Source of the DNA: Limnohabitans sp. Rim11
GTDB lineage: Bacteria > Pseudomonadota > Gammaproteobacteria > Burkholderiales > Burkholderiaceae_C
Assembly: GCF_001269365.1 (NCBI RefSeq)
Contig: NZ_CXOM01000001.1
Coordinates: 124,090-188,089, forward strand
Direction: 5' to 3'
DNA: 64,000 nucleotides
Positions 10,839 to 21,657 of this stretch are shown piece after piece (within the stretch, counting starts at the first letter, position 1; every line of letters starts with the position of its first letter). Position numbers and translations under genes: made by a program. The notes beneath the pieces are model-generated. The model worked only from the letters and a program-made list of their open reading frames with translations, had not been told where the DNA came from and searched no databases.

Positions 10839-10883
10839 GTGTGTTCCTTGATCTTTGTGGTGTGGGTTCTGAATCAGTGGCAC

Positions 10884-12305
10884 TTAGGCAAACTGACGAA
10901 TGTCCACAAAGTGACCATGAATGGCAGCCGCCGCCGCCATGGCGGGGCTGACCAAGTGCGTGCGTCCGCCCGCACCTTGACGGCCTTCAAAATTGCGATT
11001 GCTGGTGCTGGCGCAACGCTCGCCAGGCTCAAGGCGGTCGGCGTTCATGGCTAAGCACATGGAGCAACCAGGTTCGCGCCATTCAAAGCCAGCAGCCTTG
11101 AAAATTTCGTGAAGACCTTCACGCTCGGCTTGTTCTTTGACCAAGCCTGAGCCAGGGACCACCATGGCCAACTTGACAGTTTTAGACACTTTTTGGCCCA
11201 GTTTCTTGACCACGGCTGCGGCTTCGCGCATGTCTTCAATGCGGCTGTTGGTGCAAGAGCCAATAAACACCTTGTCGACAAAGATGTCGTTGAGGGCTTT
11301 GCCAGGCTCAAGACCCATGTAAGTCAGGGCGCGTTCAATGGCGCCGCGCTTGTTGGCGTCTTTTTCTTTGTCTGGATCGGGAACGATGGCGTTGATGCCG
11401 AGCACCATTTCGGGCGATGTGCCCCAAGTGACTTGGGGGACGATGTCGGCCGCATTGATTTCGACAACCGCGTCAAAATGGGCGCCTGCATCGGACTGCA
11501 AGGTTTTCCAGTAAGTCACTGCGTGATCCCACTCCACACCTGTGGGTGACAGCAAGCGACCTTTGACGTACTCAATGGTTTTGTCGTCCACCGCCACCAG
11601 ACCAGCGCGGGCGCCAGCTTCAATGGCCATGTTGCAGACGGTCATGCGACCCTCCATGGACAAAGCACGAATGGCTGAGCCACCAAATTCAATGGTGTAG
11701 CCGGTGCCGCCAGCGGTACCAATTTTGCCAATGATGGCCAGCACAATGTCTTTGCCCGTGATGCCTTTGGCTACATTGCCTTCGACTTTGATCAGCATGT
11801 TCTTGGCTTTTTTGGCCAACAAAGTTTGGGTGGCCATGACGTGCTCAACTTCGCTGGTACCAATGCCATGCGCCAGTGCGCCAAATGCACCATGCGTGGA
11901 GGTGTGCGAGTCGCCGCAAACCACCGTCATGCCGGGCAGGGTGGCGCCATTTTCTGGGCCAATGACGTGCACGATGCCTTGGCGCTTGGACATGAAGGGG
12001 AAGAATGCCGCAGAGCCAAACTCGGCAATGTTGCTGTCCAGCGTGGTGATTTGTTCTTTGCTGATGGGGTCGGTGATGCCGTCATAGCCCAACTCCCAAC
12101 CCGTCGTGGGGGTATTGTGGTCTGCAGTGGCCACGATGGAGCTGACGCGCCACACCTTGCGGCCAGCTTGGCGCAGGCCTTCAAAGGCTTGGGGACTGGT
12201 GACTTCGTGCACCAAGTGACGGTCGATGTACAGGACGGAAGTGCCGTCTTCTTCGGTGTGGACGACGTGTTCGTCCCAAATTTTGTCGTAAAGCGTGCGT
12301 GCCAT
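10884..12305 (-). CDS. leuC: 3-isopropylmalate dehydratase large subunit
   Basis: [4Fe-4S] aconitase-family subunit of isopropylmalate isomerase. 473 residues. The start [15 protein letters not shown] at 12305 is the conserved LeuC N-terminus. Cluster ligands are seen in [13 protein letters not shown] (about residue 348) and the CSMCLAMN pair (about 408-411), and the [26 protein letters not shown] segment is intact. First gene of the leftward leu-asd-fimV-truA-trp block. Its promoter must lie in the 166 bases shared with divergent pntA. Confidence 0.97.
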   Translation of the reverse strand: MARTLYDKIWDEHVVHTEEDGTSVLYIDRHLVHEVTSPQAFEGLRQAGRKVWRVSSIVATADHNTPTTGWELGYDGITDPISKEQITTLDSNIAEFGSAAFFPFMSKRQGIVHVIGPENGATLPGMTVVCGDSHTSTHGAFGALAHGIGTSEVEHVMATQTLLAKKAKNMLIKVEGNVAKGITGKDIVLAIIGKIGTAGGTGYTIEFGGSAIRALSMEGRMTVCNMAIEAGARAGLVAVDDKTIEYVKGRLLSPTGVEWDHAVTYWKTLQSDAGAHFDAVVEINAADIVPQVTWGTSPEMVLGINAIVPDPDKEKDANKRGAIERALTYMGLEPGKALNDIFVDKVFIGSCTNSRIEDMREAAAVVKKLGQKVSKTVKLAMVVPGSGLVKEQAEREGLHEIFKAAGFEWREPGCSMCLAMNADRLEPGERCASTSNRNFEGRQGAGGRTHLVSPAMAAAAAIHGHFVDIRQFA

Positions 12306-12471
12306 GGTGCTTCCTAGGGTCAAGCCCAGCATTTTAAGCTGATTAGCAATGTTGCCCGTGCTGTATTTGCAGGGTAGGATCGATCGAATTGCGTTTTGAA
12401 AAGCTATAGTGTCGGCTGGCCCAATTTGAAGTCTCGGGCTCTTTTATCCATTTTTAATTGAGATTTGTTCC
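12306..12471. promoter_or_regulatory. Divergent leuC / pntA promoter region
   Basis: 166 bases without a gene between two divergently transcribed operons. A TATAGT hexamer at 12405-12410 could be a rightward -10 box for pntA, 62 bases upstream of its ATG, but no good -35 lies at 16-18 bases. I see no convincing leu attenuator (no Leu-rich leader peptide followed by a terminator). Confidence 0.4.
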
Positions 12472-14103
12472 ATGACAACTGTCCACCCCAGTGACAATGT
12501 TTCAGGCAGTAGCGTTGCGCCTCAACCGCAACGCATTGGTGTTCCAAGGGAGATATTCCCTGGTGAAAAGCGTGTAGCCACCGTGCCCGATGTGGTCACC
12601 AAGCTGACAAAACTTGGTTTTGCGGTGGTGGTGGAGCAAGGTGCAGGCGATCTGGCCGACCTGTCAGACCAAGCCTACGAGCAAGCCGGCGCAAGCATTG
12701 CACCCAACGCAGCAGCACTTTGGCGTGGCAGCGACATCGTCTTCAAGGTCCGTGCGCCCACGGCCGAGGAAGTCGACCTCATGCACGAAGGTCAGACCCT
12801 GATTGGCTTTTTGTGGCCAGCCCAAAACCCCGATTTGATGCAGCAACTGGCTGCCAAAAAAGTCACGGCACTGTCCATTGACGCTTTGCCGCGTACCCTT
12901 AGCCGTGCCCAGAAAATGGATGCACTCACCTCCATGGCAGGTGTCAGCGGCTACCGCGCCGTGGTTGAGGCCGCAGGTGCATTTGGTCGTTTCTTTAACG
13001 GACAAATTACGGCTGCGGGCAAAGTACCGCCCGCCAAGGTCTTCATCGCAGGTGCTGGTGTAGCAGGCTTGGCCGCCATTGGCGCAGCAGCCAGTTTGGG
13101 CGCCATTGTTCGCGCCAACGACACCCGCGCCGAAGTGGCAGACCAAGTGGTTTCGCTGGGTGGCGAGTTCGTCAAAGTTAACTACGAAGAAGAAGGCTCA
13201 GGTGGCGGCGGTTATGCCAAAGTCATGAGCGAGGGCTTTCAGGCGGCGCAGCGCGAGATGTATGCACAGCAAGCCAAAGAGTGCGACATCATCATCACCA
13301 CCGCGCTCATTCCTGGCAAACCAGCCCCCAAGCTCATCACCGCCGAAATGGTTCGCAACATGAAGCCCGGTAGCGTCATTGTGGACATGGCAGCCGAGCA
13401 GGGCGGCAACTGTGAGTTGACTGAACCAGGCAAGGCGGTGGTCAAGCATGGCGTCACCATTGTGGGCTACACCGACTTGGCATCGCGCATGGCGCGCCAG
13501 TCGTCCACCTTGTATGGCACCAACCTGTTCCGCCTGACCGAAGAACTTTGCAAAACCAAAGATGGCGTCATCAATGTCAACATGGAAGATGATGCCATTC
13601 GCGGACTGACTGTCATCAAAGAGGGTGCCATCACATGGCCTGCGCCGCCTTTGGTGGTTGCGCCCAAACCAGCGCCTAAGCCATCTGCTGCGCCTGTGGC
13701 CAAAAAAGGCCACGGCCATGGCGAAGCTTCTGGCCCAATGCCTGCCGGTCAGCTGGCCATCGTCGCTGGTATTACTGCCGTCTTGTTTGTCTTGGTGGGG
13801 GCTTACGCGCCTGCTGCGTTCCTGTCGCACTTCACGGTTTTTGTGCTGGCCTGCTTTGTGGGTTACATGGTGGTTTGGAACGTCAAGCCAGCCTTGCACA
13901 CACCGCTCATGAGCGTGACCAATGCCATCAGCTCCATCATTGCCATTGGTGCACTGGTTCAAATTTCACCCATGGCCAATGCGGCCGCTCGCCCCAACAC
14001 GCTGATTATTGTGTTGGCCTCACTGGCCCTGGTCCTCACCGCTATCAACATGTTTGGCGGTTTTGCAGTGACTCAGCGCATGCTGGCGATGTTCAGAAAA
14101 TAA
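12472..14103 (+). CDS. pntA: NAD(P) transhydrogenase subunit alpha (fused form)
   Basis: Inner-membrane enzyme that couples proton entry to hydride transfer from NADH to NADP+, supplying NADPH. 543 residues in E. coli-like fused form: the NAD-binding domain I (about 20-390, with the [13 protein letters not shown] dinucleotide fold), an Ala/Pro/His linker (about 400-425, [11 protein letters not shown]), then several membrane helices to the C-terminus. Many relatives split this protein into PntAA and PntAB; here the two parts are one reading frame joined by the linker. The first 18 residues before the conserved [16 protein letters not shown] are extra. pntB follows after 16 bases. Confidence 0.95.
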   Translation: MTTVHPSDNVSGSSVAPQPQRIGVPREIFPGEKRVATVPDVVTKLTKLGFAVVVEQGAGDLADLSDQAYEQAGASIAPNAAALWRGSDIVFKVRAPTAEEVDLMHEGQTLIGFLWPAQNPDLMQQLAAKKVTALSIDALPRTLSRAQKMDALTSMAGVSGYRAVVEAAGAFGRFFNGQITAAGKVPPAKVFIAGAGVAGLAAIGAAASLGAIVRANDTRAEVADQVVSLGGEFVKVNYEEEGSGGGGYAKVMSEGFQAAQREMYAQQAKECDIIITTALIPGKPAPKLITAEMVRNMKPGSVIVDMAAEQGGNCELTEPGKAVVKHGVTIVGYTDLASRMARQSSTLYGTNLFRLTEELCKTKDGVINVNMEDDAIRGLTVIKEGAITWPAPPLVVAPKPAPKPSAAPVAKKGHGHGEASGPMPAGQLAIVAGITAVLFVLVGAYAPAAFLSHFTVFVLACFVGYMVVWNVKPALHTPLMSVTNAISSIIAIGALVQISPMANAAARPNTLIIVLASLALVLTAINMFGGFAVTQRMLAMFRK

Positions 14104-14119
14104 TTAGGAAGAAGCAGTC

Positions 14120-15541
14120 ATGACCTCTAACTTGTCGACGGTTGCCTACATAGGCGCAACCATTCTCTTCATCCTCAGCCTGGGTGGCTTGTCTAATCAA
14201 GAAACCGCACGCCGTGGCAATCTCTATGGCATGGTCGGCATGACTTTGGCCATTTTGGCCACTGTTTTGGGCCCTCAAGTCACAGCAGCCGGCACACCTT
14301 GGATTGTGGGCAGTTTGGTGGTTGGCGGTGCCATTGGCTTGTACGCTGCACGCTCTGTGCAAATGACACAAATGCCTGAGTTGGTGGCACTAATGCACAG
14401 CATGGTCGGTATGGCTGCAGTGTTGGTGGGCTATGCCACCTTCGTCGATCCAGAAGCTACCAAAGGCTTTGAAGGTGCGGCGCATGCCATCCATTCGATG
14501 GAAATTTACATTGGCATCTTCATTGGTGCCGTGACCTTCTCTGGTTCTGTGGCCGCATTTGGCAAGTTGTCGGGCCGCATTGGCGGTAGCCCCTTGTTGC
14601 TGCCAGGGCGCCACTGGATCAATTTGGCTGGCTTGCTGGCGGTGGTTTACTTTGGCCGCATGTTCTTGCAAGCCGAGACCATTGAACAAGGCATGGTCCC
14701 CCTCTTCATCATGAGTGCCATTGCACTTTTGTTTGGCATTCACATGGTGATGGCCATTGGCGGCGCCGACATGCCGGTGGTGGTGTCCATGCTCAACAGC
14801 TATTCCGGTTGGGCCGCTGCAGCCACAGGTTTCATGCTCAGCAACGATTTGTTGATTGTGGTGGGCGCGTTAGTGGGCTCTAGTGGCGCCATCTTGTCTT
14901 ACATCATGTGCAATGCCATGAACCGCAGCTTTATCAGTGTGATCGCTGGTGGCTTTGGTACCACCGCGGCAGCGCCCAAGCCTGCTGATGGTGCAAGCGC
15001 CGAACCGGTAGGCGAGGTGAGTCCTATCTTGGCGGCAGAAACTGCAGAGTTGTTGCGCGATGCCAAGAACGTCATCATCGTGCCCGGCTACGGCATGGCC
15101 GTGGCACAAGCACAGCACACCGTGTTTGAAATTACCCGAACCCTGCGTGAAAAAGGCGTCAACGTTCGCTTTGGTATCCACCCTGTAGCGGGTCGTATGC
15201 CAGGCCACATGAATGTGCTGTTGGCCGAAGCCAAAGTGCCTTACGACATCGTCTTGGAAATGGACGAGCTGAATGAAGACTTTCCAGACACCGATGTGGC
15301 AATTGTGATCGGTGCCAACGACATCGTGAACCCTGCCGCACAAGACGATCCCACCAGCCCTATTGCTGGCATGCCCGTTCTAGAAGTTTGGAAAGCACGT
15401 ACCAGCATTGTGATGAAACGCTCGATGGCCAGCGGCTATGCGGGTGTTGACAACCCACTCTTCTACAAAGACAACAACCGCATGTTGTTTGGCGATGCCA
15501 AGAAGATGCTTGACGAAGTACTGGTTGCTTTGAAGAGCTAA
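14120..15541 (+). CDS. pntB: NAD(P) transhydrogenase subunit beta
   Basis: Beta subunit of the transhydrogenase, carrying most of the proton channel and the NADP-binding domain III. 473 residues. Around eight or nine membrane spans occupy residues 1-280, followed by the cytoplasmic NADP domain with [16 protein letters not shown] and [23 protein letters not shown], both signature segments. The C-terminal [20 protein letters not shown] is the conserved NADP-loop end. Ends at a 15-bp terminator hairpin. Confidence 0.97.
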   Translation: MTSNLSTVAYIGATILFILSLGGLSNQETARRGNLYGMVGMTLAILATVLGPQVTAAGTPWIVGSLVVGGAIGLYAARSVQMTQMPELVALMHSMVGMAAVLVGYATFVDPEATKGFEGAAHAIHSMEIYIGIFIGAVTFSGSVAAFGKLSGRIGGSPLLLPGRHWINLAGLLAVVYFGRMFLQAETIEQGMVPLFIMSAIALLFGIHMVMAIGGADMPVVVSMLNSYSGWAAAATGFMLSNDLLIVVGALVGSSGAILSYIMCNAMNRSFISVIAGGFGTTAAAPKPADGASAEPVGEVSPILAAETAELLRDAKNVIIVPGYGMAVAQAQHTVFEITRTLREKGVNVRFGIHPVAGRMPGHMNVLLAEAKVPYDIVLEMDELNEDFPDTDVAIVIGANDIVNPAAQDDPTSPIAGMPVLEVWKARTSIVMKRSMASGYAGVDNPLFYKDNNRMLFGDAKKMLDEVLVALKS

Positions 15542-15549
15542 AAAAATAA

Positions 15550-15585
15550 GGGGCTCAACTCGATGTTTGCATCGAGTTGAGCCCC
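15550..15585. terminator. Bidirectional terminator between pntB and gltA
   Basis: A perfect 15-bp stem, GGGGCTCAACTCGAT / ATCGAGTTGAGCCCC, has a six-base loop (GTTTGC). Rightward it is followed by TGTCTGTTT; leftward it is followed by a T-rich run (complement of 15541-15549). It sits 8 bases after the pntB stop and 17 bases after the gltA stop, so it can end both converging transcripts. Confidence 0.92.
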
Positions 15586-15602
15586 TGTCTGTTTAAAGCG
15601 GA

Positions 15603-16901
15603 TCAGCCTTTGATATCGCGGCGTGGTGAGCCGGTGAACAACTGACGTGGGCGGCCAATTTTGTACTCGGGGTCGCCAATCATTTCGTTCAATTGCGCAA
15701 TCCAGCCCACAGTACGTGCCAAAGCAAACACGCCAGTGAACAAGTTCACGGGAATGCCAATGGCGCGTTGCACGATGCCGGAGTAGAAGTCGACGTTGGG
15801 GTACAGCTTGCGAGACACGAAGTAGTCGTCTTCCAAGGCAATCTTTTCAACTTGCTTAGCCAACTTGAACAAGGGATCGTTTTCCAAGCCCAGTTCAGCC
15901 AGCACTTCGTTGCAAGTCTCTTGCATCAACTTGGCACGTGGGTCGTAGTTTTTGTAAACACGGTGACCGAAGCCCATGAGCTTGACGCCAGAGTTTTTGT
16001 CTTTGACTTGTTCCATGAACTCGCCAACTTTAGAAATGCCACCCATTTTCTGAATGTCATCGAGCATTTTCAGGCAAGCTTCGTTGGCACCGCCGTGAGC
16101 AGGGCCCCAGAGGCAAGCTACGCCTGCTGCAATGGCTGCGAAGGGGTTGGTGCCAGAAGAGCCGCACAAACGCACGGTGGACGTTGAAGCGTTTTGCTCG
16201 TGGTCTGCGTGCAAGATGAAGATGCGGTCCAAAGCGCGTTCCAATACGGGGTTCACTTTGTACTCTTCGCAAGGTACGCCAAACATCATGCGCAAGAAGT
16301 TGCCTGAGTAAGACAAATTGTTTTGCGGGTACTGGAAGGGCTGACCCACGCCGTATTTGTAAGCCATGGCCACCAAAGTGGGCATTTTGGCAATCAAGCG
16401 AATGGCAGAAATTTCGCGGTGCTCAGGGTTGGTGATGTCGGTGCTGTCGTGATAGAAAGCAGACAAAGCGCCAACCAAACCAGTCAGCACAGCCATGGGG
16501 TGTGCATCACGGCGGAAACCGCGCAAGAAGAATTGCATCTGCTCATTCACCATGGTGTGGTTGTTCACCAATTTGTGAAAGTCAGTGCTTTGCTTGGCGT
16601 CAGGCAATTCGCCCTTCAAGAGCAAGTAGCAGGTGTCCAAGTAGTCGCCATGATTGGCCAACTGCTCAATGGGATAGCCGCGGTACAACAACTCGCCTTT
16701 GTCGCCATCAATGTAGGTAATGCCTGATTGGCATGAAGCCGTTGACAAGAAACCTGGGTCATAGGTGAACATGCCGCTCTGGCCGTAGAGCTTGCGAATG
16801 TCGATCACATCGGGACCAATGTTCCCGCTGTAAACGGGCATCTCAATGCTAGGGCTGCCGTTACTGAACGACAGGGTTGCTTTGTTGTCAGCAAGTTTCA
16901 T
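15603..16901 (-). CDS. gltA: Citrate synthase (type II)
   Basis: Condenses acetyl-CoA and oxaloacetate to citrate. 432 residues, the hexameric NADH-sensitive class typical of Gram-negative bacteria. Catalytic residues are seen in [12 protein letters not shown] (His), [12 protein letters not shown] (His) and PNVDFYSG (Asp). The N-terminal beta domain ([20 protein letters not shown]) that marks type II enzymes is present. It lies 66 bases downstream of sdhE in the leftward sdh block and ends at the shared terminator. Confidence 0.97.
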   Translation of the reverse strand: MKLADNKATLSFSNGSPSIEMPVYSGNIGPDVIDIRKLYGQSGMFTYDPGFLSTASCQSGITYIDGDKGELLYRGYPIEQLANHGDYLDTCYLLLKGELPDAKQSTDFHKLVNNHTMVNEQMQFFLRGFRRDAHPMAVLTGLVGALSAFYHDSTDITNPEHREISAIRLIAKMPTLVAMAYKYGVGQPFQYPQNNLSYSGNFLRMMFGVPCEEYKVNPVLERALDRIFILHADHEQNASTSTVRLCGSSGTNPFAAIAAGVACLWGPAHGGANEACLKMLDDIQKMGGISKVGEFMEQVKDKNSGVKLMGFGHRVYKNYDPRAKLMQETCNEVLAELGLENDPLFKLAKQVEKIALEDDYFVSRKLYPNVDFYSGIVQRAIGIPVNLFTGVFALARTVGWIAQLNEMIGDPEYKIGRPRQLFTGSPRRDIKG

Positions 16902-16967
16902 GATTCAATTTCCTCTAGTAATCATTCATTCAAAATTGGGCGGTTTGCAAAAAATCTTTTGTCAACC

Positions 16968-17258
16968 TCAAGCCATCAGCATGCTCAGCACTTCGCTGAC
17001 TTCCTCTGTTGCCATCTCTGACTCTAGGGGCTTGCGTTTCAACAGCAAGTCCATCAAGTCGTTGTCTGACAAGTCCATCAAAACATACATGCCTCTGGCT
17101 TGACCCACGGTCAGATCGGGGGCATGGCGGTTAAAAAATCGTTCGATGAAGAGATCGTTTTCCAATAAGCCACGTCGGCAGCGCCAACGAAGTTTGCTTA
17201 AAGCTCGCTCACCCAAAGGGGTGTGGCGATCTAATCCATCAAGCAATTCATCTCCCAT
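16968..17258 (-). CDS. sdhE: FAD assembly factor SdhE (YgfY/Sdh5 family)
   Basis: Small cytoplasmic helical protein that promotes covalent attachment of FAD to SdhA. 96 residues. The family signature RGxxEND appears as RRGLLENDLF (about residues 28-37), followed by the acidic helix motif VLMDLSDNDLMDLLL. Placement directly after sdhB and before gltA agrees with the role. Start at 17258 (MGDELLDGLDRHTPLGERALSKLRWRCRRG); no other start would keep the helix preceding the signature. Confidence 0.9.
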   Translation of the reverse strand: MGDELLDGLDRHTPLGERALSKLRWRCRRGLLENDLFIERFFNRHAPDLTVGQARGMYVLMDLSDNDLMDLLLKRKPLESEMATEEVSEVLSMLMA

Positions 17259-17284
17259 AAGTTTGAACGAGTCAGTGTTTCAAA

Positions 17285-17989
17285 TTAGATGGCGCGTTGC
17301 ACCATCATCTCTTTGATCTTGCCAATCGCTTTGGTGGGGTTGAGGCTCTTAGGGCACACGTCCACGCAGTTCATGATGGTGTGGCATCGGAACAAGCGAT
17401 AAGGGTCTTCCAAGTTGTCCAAGCGTTCTGCAGTGCCTTGATCGCGGCTGTCAGCTAGGAAGCGATAAGCTTGGAGCAAGCCTGCGGGGCCCACGAACTT
17501 GTCGGGGTTCCACCAGAAGCTAGGGCAAGACGTTGAGCAGCTGGCGCACAAAATGCACTCGTACAAGCCGTTCAATTCTTCACGCTCTTCAGGGCTTTGC
17601 AGACGCTCTTTTTCGGGCGGAATAGTGTCGTTGATCAGGTAAGGCTTGATGGAGTTGTATTGCTTGAAGAACTGCGTCATGTCGACGATCAGGTCTCGCA
17701 CCACGGGCAGGCCTGGCAGGGGTTTCAAAACAATCTTGCCTGGCAAGGTCAACATGTTGGTGAGGCAAGCCAAACCATTTTTGCCGTTGATGTTCATGGC
17801 GTCAGAGCCGCAAACGCCTTCACGGCATGAACGGCGGAATGACAAAGTGGGATCCACTTTTTTCAGCTTCATCAAAGCATCCAGCAACATGCGTTCGTTG
17901 CCATCCAATTCAACCTGAATGGTTTGCATGTAAGGCTTGGCATCCTTGTCTGGATCGTAACGATAGATTTCAAATGTACGTAATGTCAT
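17285..17989 (-). CDS. sdhB: Succinate dehydrogenase iron-sulfur subunit
   Basis: Passes electrons from SdhA flavin to quinone through three Fe-S centres. 234 residues. The [2Fe-2S] ligands are in CREGVCGSDAMNINGKNGLAC (about 55-76), the [4Fe-4S] ligands in CILCASCSTSCPS (about 145-157) and the [3Fe-4S]/[4Fe-4S] set in CHTIMNCVDVCPKSLNP (about 202-218). Located 18 bases after sdhA and 26 bases before sdhE. Confidence 0.97.
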   Translation of the reverse strand: MTLRTFEIYRYDPDKDAKPYMQTIQVELDGNERMLLDALMKLKKVDPTLSFRRSCREGVCGSDAMNINGKNGLACLTNMLTLPGKIVLKPLPGLPVVRDLIVDMTQFFKQYNSIKPYLINDTIPPEKERLQSPEEREELNGLYECILCASCSTSCPSFWWNPDKFVGPAGLLQAYRFLADSRDQGTAERLDNLEDPYRLFRCHTIMNCVDVCPKSLNPTKAIGKIKEMMVQRAI

Positions 17990-18007
17990 GATTCAACCTT
18001 CAGGAAT

Positions 18008-19813
18008 TTAGAACGTCCGGACTTTAGGTGGCACAGAGTCCACAGTCAGCGGTTTCAAGTTGACGGGCTTGTAGGTCAGGCTGTTGCTGTCACTGTGCCA
18101 CAAGGTGTGCTTCATCCAGTTGGCATCGTCACGGCCCAATGGCGCAATCGGATCATCTGCTGGACGCTCGTAATCGCTCACAGTGTGCGCGCCGCGGCAT
18201 TCTTTGCGAGCTGCAGCAGACACCATGGTGGCTTGTGCGCACTCGATCAAGTTGTCCACTTCTAAGGCTTCAATACGGGCTGTGTTGAAGACTTTGGAGG
18301 TGTCGGTCAAGCCAATGGCATTGACGCGTTCGCGAATCTCGGCAATCTTGACCACGCCTTCGTCCATGCTGGCTTGTGTGCGGAACACAGCAGCGTGTTT
18401 TTGCATCGATGCGCGCATGTCGTTGGCCACGTCTTGCGCGTATTCGCCTTTGCGGCCTTCCAAGCGGTTGAGGCGAGCCAATGTGAAGTCGGCCGCATCT
18501 TTGGGCAAATCTTTGTGTGATTTGGTTTTGCTAGCGAAGTCAACAATGTGGTTGCCGGCTGCGCGGCCAAACACCAGCAAGTCGAGCAAGGAGTTGGTGC
18601 CCAAGCGGTTGGCGCCGTGAACGCTAACGCATGAACATTCGCCCACTGCGTACAAGCCATTGACCACGGCGTTGTGGCTGCTGGCGGTTTGTGTGACCAC
18701 TTGACCATGAACGTTGGTGGGGATGCCGCCCATTTGATAGTGGATGGTGGGCACCACAGGAATGGCTTCTTTGGTGATGTCGACGTTGGCAAAGTTGACG
18801 CCAATTTCGTACACGGAAGGCAAACGCTTGTGAATGGTTTCTGCACCCAAATGGTCCAGTTTCAACAGCACGTAGTCTTTGTTGGGTCCGCAACCACGGC
18901 CTTCTTTGATCTCTTGGTCCATAGAACGTGACACGAAGTCACGGGGTGCCAAATCTTTCAAGGTTGGCGCATAGCGCTCCATGAAGCGTTCGCCATTGCT
19001 GTTCAGCAAAATGGCGCCTTCGCCTCGGCAACCTTCTGTCAAGAGCACACCGGCACCGGCCACGCCTGTGGGGTGGAACTGCCAGAACTCCATGTCTTCC
19101 AAGGGAATGCCAGCGCGTGCGGCCATGCCCAAACCGTCGCCGGTGTTGATGAAGGCATTGGTCGATGCTGCAAAAATGCGACCGGCACCGCCGGTGGCCA
19201 ACAACACGGTTTTGGCATGCAAGATGTGCAGGTCACCGGTTTCCATTTCGAGGGCTGTCACGCCCACCACGTCGCCTTCGGCGTCGCGGATCAGGTCAAG
19301 GGCCATCCACTCCACGAAAAAGCTGGTTTTGGCTTTGACGTTTTGTTGGTACAAGGTGTGCAACATGGCGTGACCCGTACGGTCTGCCGCAGCGCAAGCG
19401 CGTTGAACAGGCTTCTCGCCATAGTTGGCAGTGTGGCCGCCAAATGGGCGCTGATAAATAGTGCCGTCCGGATTGCGGTCGAATGGCATGCCCATGTGCT
19501 CAAGGTCGTACACCACCTTAGGGGCTTCACGGCACATGAATTCAATGGCGTCTTGGTCGCCCAACCAGTCAGAACCCTTGATGGTGTCGTAGAAGTGGTA
19601 GTGCCAGTTGTCATCGGACATGTTGCCCAATGAAGCGCCAATACCACCTTGCGCTGCCACTGTGTGTGAGCGCGTGGGGAATACTTTGGAGAGGACGGCG
19701 ACGTTCAAACCAGCGCGTGCCAGTTGCAATGAAGCGCGCATGCCAGAGCCGCCTGCGCCGACGATCACGACGTCAAATTTGCGCGTGGCGATCTTGTCTT
19801 TGGTGTAAGTCAT
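18008..19813 (-). CDS. sdhA: Succinate dehydrogenase flavoprotein subunit
   Basis: Catalytic subunit of complex II, oxidising succinate to fumarate on covalent FAD. 601 residues. FAD-binding GAGGSGMRASLQLA is near the N-terminus. The histidine for covalent FAD is in SHTVAAQGGI (about residue 50). Active-site segments RSMDQEIKEGRGCG (about residue 300) and GECSCVSVHGANRLGTNSL are intact, as is the C-terminal DDANWMKHTLWHSD. A 62-base gap separates it from sdhD upstream. Confidence 0.98.
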   Translation of the reverse strand: MTYTKDKIATRKFDVVIVGAGGSGMRASLQLARAGLNVAVLSKVFPTRSHTVAAQGGIGASLGNMSDDNWHYHFYDTIKGSDWLGDQDAIEFMCREAPKVVYDLEHMGMPFDRNPDGTIYQRPFGGHTANYGEKPVQRACAAADRTGHAMLHTLYQQNVKAKTSFFVEWMALDLIRDAEGDVVGVTALEMETGDLHILHAKTVLLATGGAGRIFAASTNAFINTGDGLGMAARAGIPLEDMEFWQFHPTGVAGAGVLLTEGCRGEGAILLNSNGERFMERYAPTLKDLAPRDFVSRSMDQEIKEGRGCGPNKDYVLLKLDHLGAETIHKRLPSVYEIGVNFANVDITKEAIPVVPTIHYQMGGIPTNVHGQVVTQTASSHNAVVNGLYAVGECSCVSVHGANRLGTNSLLDLLVFGRAAGNHIVDFASKTKSHKDLPKDAADFTLARLNRLEGRKGEYAQDVANDMRASMQKHAAVFRTQASMDEGVVKIAEIRERVNAIGLTDTSKVFNTARIEALEVDNLIECAQATMVSAAARKECRGAHTVSDYERPADDPIAPLGRDDANWMKHTLWHSDSNSLTYKPVNLKPLTVDSVPPKVRTF

Positions 19814-19875
19814 GGTGATTGAAATCTTGTTGTGTGGGGTTGAGGTTCAAGGCCTGTTGGTGTTGGTTGTCTCAA

Positions 19876-20241
19876 TCAGAGACGCCACAAGGCTTGGACA
19901 GCCCAACCAGCGCAGCCAATGAGCCAAACCAAGGAGGCGACGTGCAACACGAGTCGCACACCCACGGGTTTGACGTAATCCATCCAAATATCGCGAATGC
20001 CAATCCAGGCGTGATAGAGGAGCGCAACGATGGTGGTGAAGGTTAAAAACTTCATCCACTGGGAAGCAAAGATGCCTGCCCACTCTTCGTAACCGATAGG
20101 GCCGCTGGTGAAAATGACTTGCGCCAAAACCACGACGGTGAATGCTGCCATCAGGGTGGCGGTGACGCGCTGCGCCAACCAGTCGCGAATGCCGTAATGC
20201 GCGCCGACGACAACGCGCTTGGAACCGTAATTAACTGACAT
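19876..20241 (-). CDS. sdhD: Succinate dehydrogenase membrane anchor subunit
   Basis: One of the two membrane anchors holding SdhAB and the heme/quinone site. 121 residues with three hydrophobic segments. The ATG at 20241 gives MSVNYGSKRVVVGAHYGIRDWLAQR, the usual start. YHAWIGIRDIWMDYVKP in the middle is the conserved helix-II segment with the probable heme-ligand histidine. Lies 13 bases downstream of sdhC. Confidence 0.92.
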   Translation of the reverse strand: MSVNYGSKRVVVGAHYGIRDWLAQRVTATLMAAFTVVVLAQVIFTSGPIGYEEWAGIFASQWMKFLTFTTIVALLYHAWIGIRDIWMDYVKPVGVRLVLHVASLVWLIGCAGWAVQALWRL

Positions 20242-20254
20242 GTGAGTGTTCCTA

Positions 20255-20686
20255 TTAGTAAATGCCAAACAGCTTGGCGCCAAGAACCACTGTGAGTCCC
20301 AAGCTCAAAACCAAAGTCACGACGGCTGAAGATTTGCCAAACTCTTTGGTGACAGCGTGTTTGACGTCCATGTACAAATGGCGAATGCCTGCAATGAAGT
20401 GGTGCAAGTAGGCCCAAATGATGGCCAGTGCCACCAGCTTCATGAACCAGCCGGGCACAAAGCCAATGCCCACATTGAACGCGGCAGCAAAGGTGGCAAA
20501 TGAAAGTTCAGAAGAAATGGAGTTGTCAAACATCCAAATGATGAATGGCATCAACAAAAACATCAAAGCGCCACTGACGCGGTGCAAGATGGAAACCCAG
20601 CCGGCTGCGGGCAGGCGGTAAGTTGGCAAGTCGCTGATTGCATTGATATTGCGAAATTCAGGCCTCTTGCGGGCAGTTTCGGTCAT
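20255..20686 (-). CDS. sdhC: Succinate dehydrogenase cytochrome b556 subunit
   Basis: Cytochrome b subunit of complex II. 143 residues, three membrane helices. The helix-I signature SILHRVSGALMFLLMP and the heme-ligand region YLHHFIAGIRHLYMD are clear. First gene of the leftward sdhCDAB-sdhE-gltA operon. The 146 bases upstream, up to the gntR stop, should hold its promoter; the DNA there is A/T-rich but I could not fix a convincing -35/-10 pair. Confidence 0.95.
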   Translation of the reverse strand: MTETARKRPEFRNINAISDLPTYRLPAAGWVSILHRVSGALMFLLMPFIIWMFDNSISSELSFATFAAAFNVGIGFVPGWFMKLVALAIIWAYLHHFIAGIRHLYMDVKHAVTKEFGKSSAVVTLVLSLGLTVVLGAKLFGIY

Positions 20687-20832
20687 TTGATTAATTCCTC
20701 TTTGGTAACTTCACTGTAATTTTTGACTGACAGTGTTCGCGAATTCTATTGCAACGCAACAAACTGACATGAGAATTTCAAGAACTAATTTAAAAACGGC
20801 TGATTCCAAAGCTGAAAAAAGTCGCCAAGGCG

Positions 20833-21612
20833 TCAATTCAGGTCATTGTGGTAGTGATGAGTGTCTGTGACATAGAAACCGCGCCGCAGCTCCATGGGGG
20901 TGTCGTTGTAGGTGTAAGCCAGTCTTTCGACACTCAACAAAGGCGTATTGGCCTTAATTTCTAAAAGTTTGCATTGGGCACTGTCGGGCATCACGGCCTT
21001 GATTTTTTCCTCGGCCTTGACCATTCGAACGCCAAATTCTGTTTCAAAAAGGGCATACATGGGGCCATCGTATTCGCTTAAGCGCTCAGCGGTCAGGCCC
21101 TTAAAAGGCGTCCCGGGGAGCCAAAGGTCTTCCAAAATGGTCGGGGATCCGGCAAAAGACAAAACGCGCCTGACTTGAAGGACCGCATCGCCAGACCGGA
21201 TGGCCAAGGCTCTGGCGATGTCCGCATTGGCCCTCAGCCTCTTGCAGTCAATGATTTTTCTTTGGGCGGGGCCTTCGCTTTTGGGGTCGCCCAAATCGGG
21301 CATGAGTTTCAAAAAGCGGTATTGAACTTGTTGCTCGGCGTGGGTGGCAACAAAGGTCCCTTTGCCTTGGCGGCGAATCAACAAATGATGGCTGGCCAAC
21401 TCATCGATGGCTTTTCTGACGGTTCCCTGACTGACTCGGTATCTGGCCGCCAGTTCCATTTCACTTGGAATGCCCTCGCCGGGCTTCCACTCACCCGACT
21501 GCAAAGCTTGAAGAATCAAGCCTTTAATTTGTTGATAAAGAGGGCTGAATGCCGGCGCAGACGTTGCGTCGGAAGTATCTAGAGGATCGGCAGAAAAAAC
21601 TTGCGACGCCAT
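20833..21612 (-). CDS. GntR-family transcriptional regulator, HutC/UTRA subfamily
   Basis: 259 residues: a GntR winged helix (about 22-95; LYQQIKGLILQALQSGEWKPGEGIPSE, then RVSQGTVRKAIDEL as the recognition helix and RRQGKGTFV wing), then a UTRA ligand-binding domain (about 115-255). The start at 21612 is preferred because AGGG lies 8 bases upstream; the in-frame ATG at 21639 has no Shine-Dalgarno. UTRA regulators bind small organic effectors; the effector here is unknown. Divergent from mdh and upstream of sdhCDAB, so control of the TCA genes is a reasonable inference. A 12-bp palindrome in its own promoter region is the likely operator. Confidence 0.9.
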   Translation of the reverse strand: MASQVFSADPLDTSDATSAPAFSPLYQQIKGLILQALQSGEWKPGEGIPSEMELAARYRVSQGTVRKAIDELASHHLLIRRQGKGTFVATHAEQQVQYRFLKLMPDLGDPKSEGPAQRKIIDCKRLRANADIARALAIRSGDAVLQVRRVLSFAGSPTILEDLWLPGTPFKGLTAERLSEYDGPMYALFETEFGVRMVKAEEKIKAVMPDSAQCKLLEIKANTPLLSVERLAYTYNDTPMELRRGFYVTDTHHYHNDLN

Positions 21613-21657
21613 GACAATGACCCTAGTTTGGGCGGACATAAAAGTGTCGCAATGATA

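Noticed and set aside
12306-12471. Leucine attenuator upstream of leuC
   Set aside because: No short Leu-rich leader frame followed by a terminator could be found in the region.
13198-13962. 254-codon open frame opposite pntA
   Set aside because: Shadow of pntA with no start signal or recognisable domain.
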